5,912 nucleotides of DNA from DATEZO01 sp035255485 (GTDB taxonomy: Bacteria > Pseudomonadota > Gammaproteobacteria > Burkholderiales > Burkholderiaceae_D): assembly GCA_035255485.1 (NCBI GenBank), contig DATEZO010000241.1, positions 1 to 5,912 of the forward strand, written 5' to 3'. The first letter of the stretch is position 1. The number at the start of each line of letters is the position of its first letter. The position numbers were made by a program, and so were the translations under genes. The notes under the pieces are model-generated. The model saw only the letters and a program-made list of their open reading frames with translations. It had not been told where the DNA came from and searched no databases. Below, piece after piece: positions 5,513 through 5,912 of the stretch.

Positions 5513-5912
5513 CTAACCGTTTGCGCCCCATTCCGCGATAAACGCATCGCGAAACGACAGCAGCCACTGCAAGCGCGCCTCCCCGAGCTTGCGCCCGGCT
5601 GCCGTCTGCATAGTCCCCGGCAGCTTCGCGAGCTTCAGCGCGATGTGGTCGAGCGCGAAGGTGCGGTCGTCCAGCTCGCGCCGCGCTCCCGTGGGGTCGG
5701 AAGGATGTGCCAATGCCGAGCCCATCCGCCCCGCCGTGTAGTACAGCCTTGCCAGCCCCACGGCGCCCAGCGCATCGAGGCGATCCGCGTCCTGCACGAT
5801 CTTCGCTTCGATGGTTGCCGGCGCAAGCGACGCAGAAAAGCTGTGCGCCTCAATTGCGTGCGCAACGCCGTCCAGCTTATCCGCGGGAAAGCCGGCTTCC
5901 GCCAGTTTTTCG
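5513..5912 (-). CDS. HD domain-containing phosphohydrolase, N-terminal part missing
   Basis: The frame is open to the right edge, so the start lies outside the window; 132 C-terminal residues are visible. The sequence around HAIEAHSFSA (visible residues 18-27) and AKIVQDADRLDALGAVGLARLYYTAGR (about 36-62) is characteristic of the YedJ-like HD superfamily, metal-dependent phosphohydrolases of roughly 200-220 residues. The aspartate in QDADRLD should be the last metal ligand of the H...HD...D set; the first histidine and the HD pair must lie in the missing part. Helical FALDHIALKLAKLPGTMQTAAGRKL and FRDAFIAEWG close the protein. Substrate is not known for most members (nucleotides are typical). 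The methionine-less GTG at 5797 is inside the domain and is not the start. Confidence 0.88.
   Translation of the reverse strand, partial: EKLAEAGFPADKLDGVAHAIEAHSFSASLAPATIEAKIVQDADRLDALGAVGLARLYYTAGRMGSALAHPSDPTGARRELDDRTFALDHIALKLAKLPGTMQTAAGRKLGEARLQWLLSFRDAFIAEWGANG

Noticed and set aside
5287..5547. N-terminal extension of the small hypothetical protein up to 5547
   Set aside because: The extra 87 residues have no ordered look, overlap the end of the HD-domain gene, and the conserved-looking part starts at the ATG at 5286.
1..5912. CRISPR array, tRNA, rRNA, phage or toxin-antitoxin genes
   Set aside because: No regularly spaced direct repeats, no tRNA-like cloverleaf sequence, and no recognisable proteins of these classes.

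Overview
The window looks like ordinary chromosomal DNA from a GC-rich betaproteobacterium, most likely Burkholderiales and perhaps Oxalobacteraceae (Herbaspirillum/Massilia/Noviherbaspirillum type). This rests on the protein families (a DUF4214 secreted protein, a YeaO-like DUF488 protein, a DUF2231 membrane protein, and small hypotheticals with a betaproteobacterial look) and on short hairpin repeats of the ggggacagaccacgg type. The placement is from memory of these families, not from a search.

Layout, left to right. Positions 1-1281 (+) carry the 3' part of a gene for a probably secreted protein with two DUF4214 repeats and a cysteine-rich C-terminal half. It converges, across a 132-base spacer holding two tandem hairpin repeats, on a minus-strand group: a small exported protein (2377 to 1886) followed by a DUF488/YeaO-like protein (1773 to 1414). 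Upstream of these, also on the minus strand, is a four-helix DUF2231 membrane protein (3087 to 2593). A 318-base gene-free stretch (3088-3405) holds a nested inverted repeat and a possible gene remnant. A GNAT acetyltransferase of the RimJ/RimL type (3927 to 3406, minus) is divergent from an acidic hypothetical protein (4055-4495, plus), with an AT-rich region and a hairpin between them. That plus-strand gene converges, with only 8 bases between stop codons, on a hypothetical protein with two similar wHTH-like halves (4875 to 4504, minus). A small hypothetical protein (5286 to 5041, minus) and the C-terminal part of an HD-domain phosphohydrolase (off the right edge to 5513, minus) complete the window.

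No pathway links these genes. They look like a run of independent housekeeping or accessory genes, and I see no phage, plasmid, CRISPR, toxin-antitoxin, tRNA or rRNA signature. The most distinctive feature is a scattered set of short related repeats in at least four intergenic locations, which I read as a REP-like family. I found no convincing new multi-gene system. The points most worth checking are the repeat family, the uncharacterised Cys-rich domain of the DUF4214 protein, and the conflicting start signals of the DUF488 gene.
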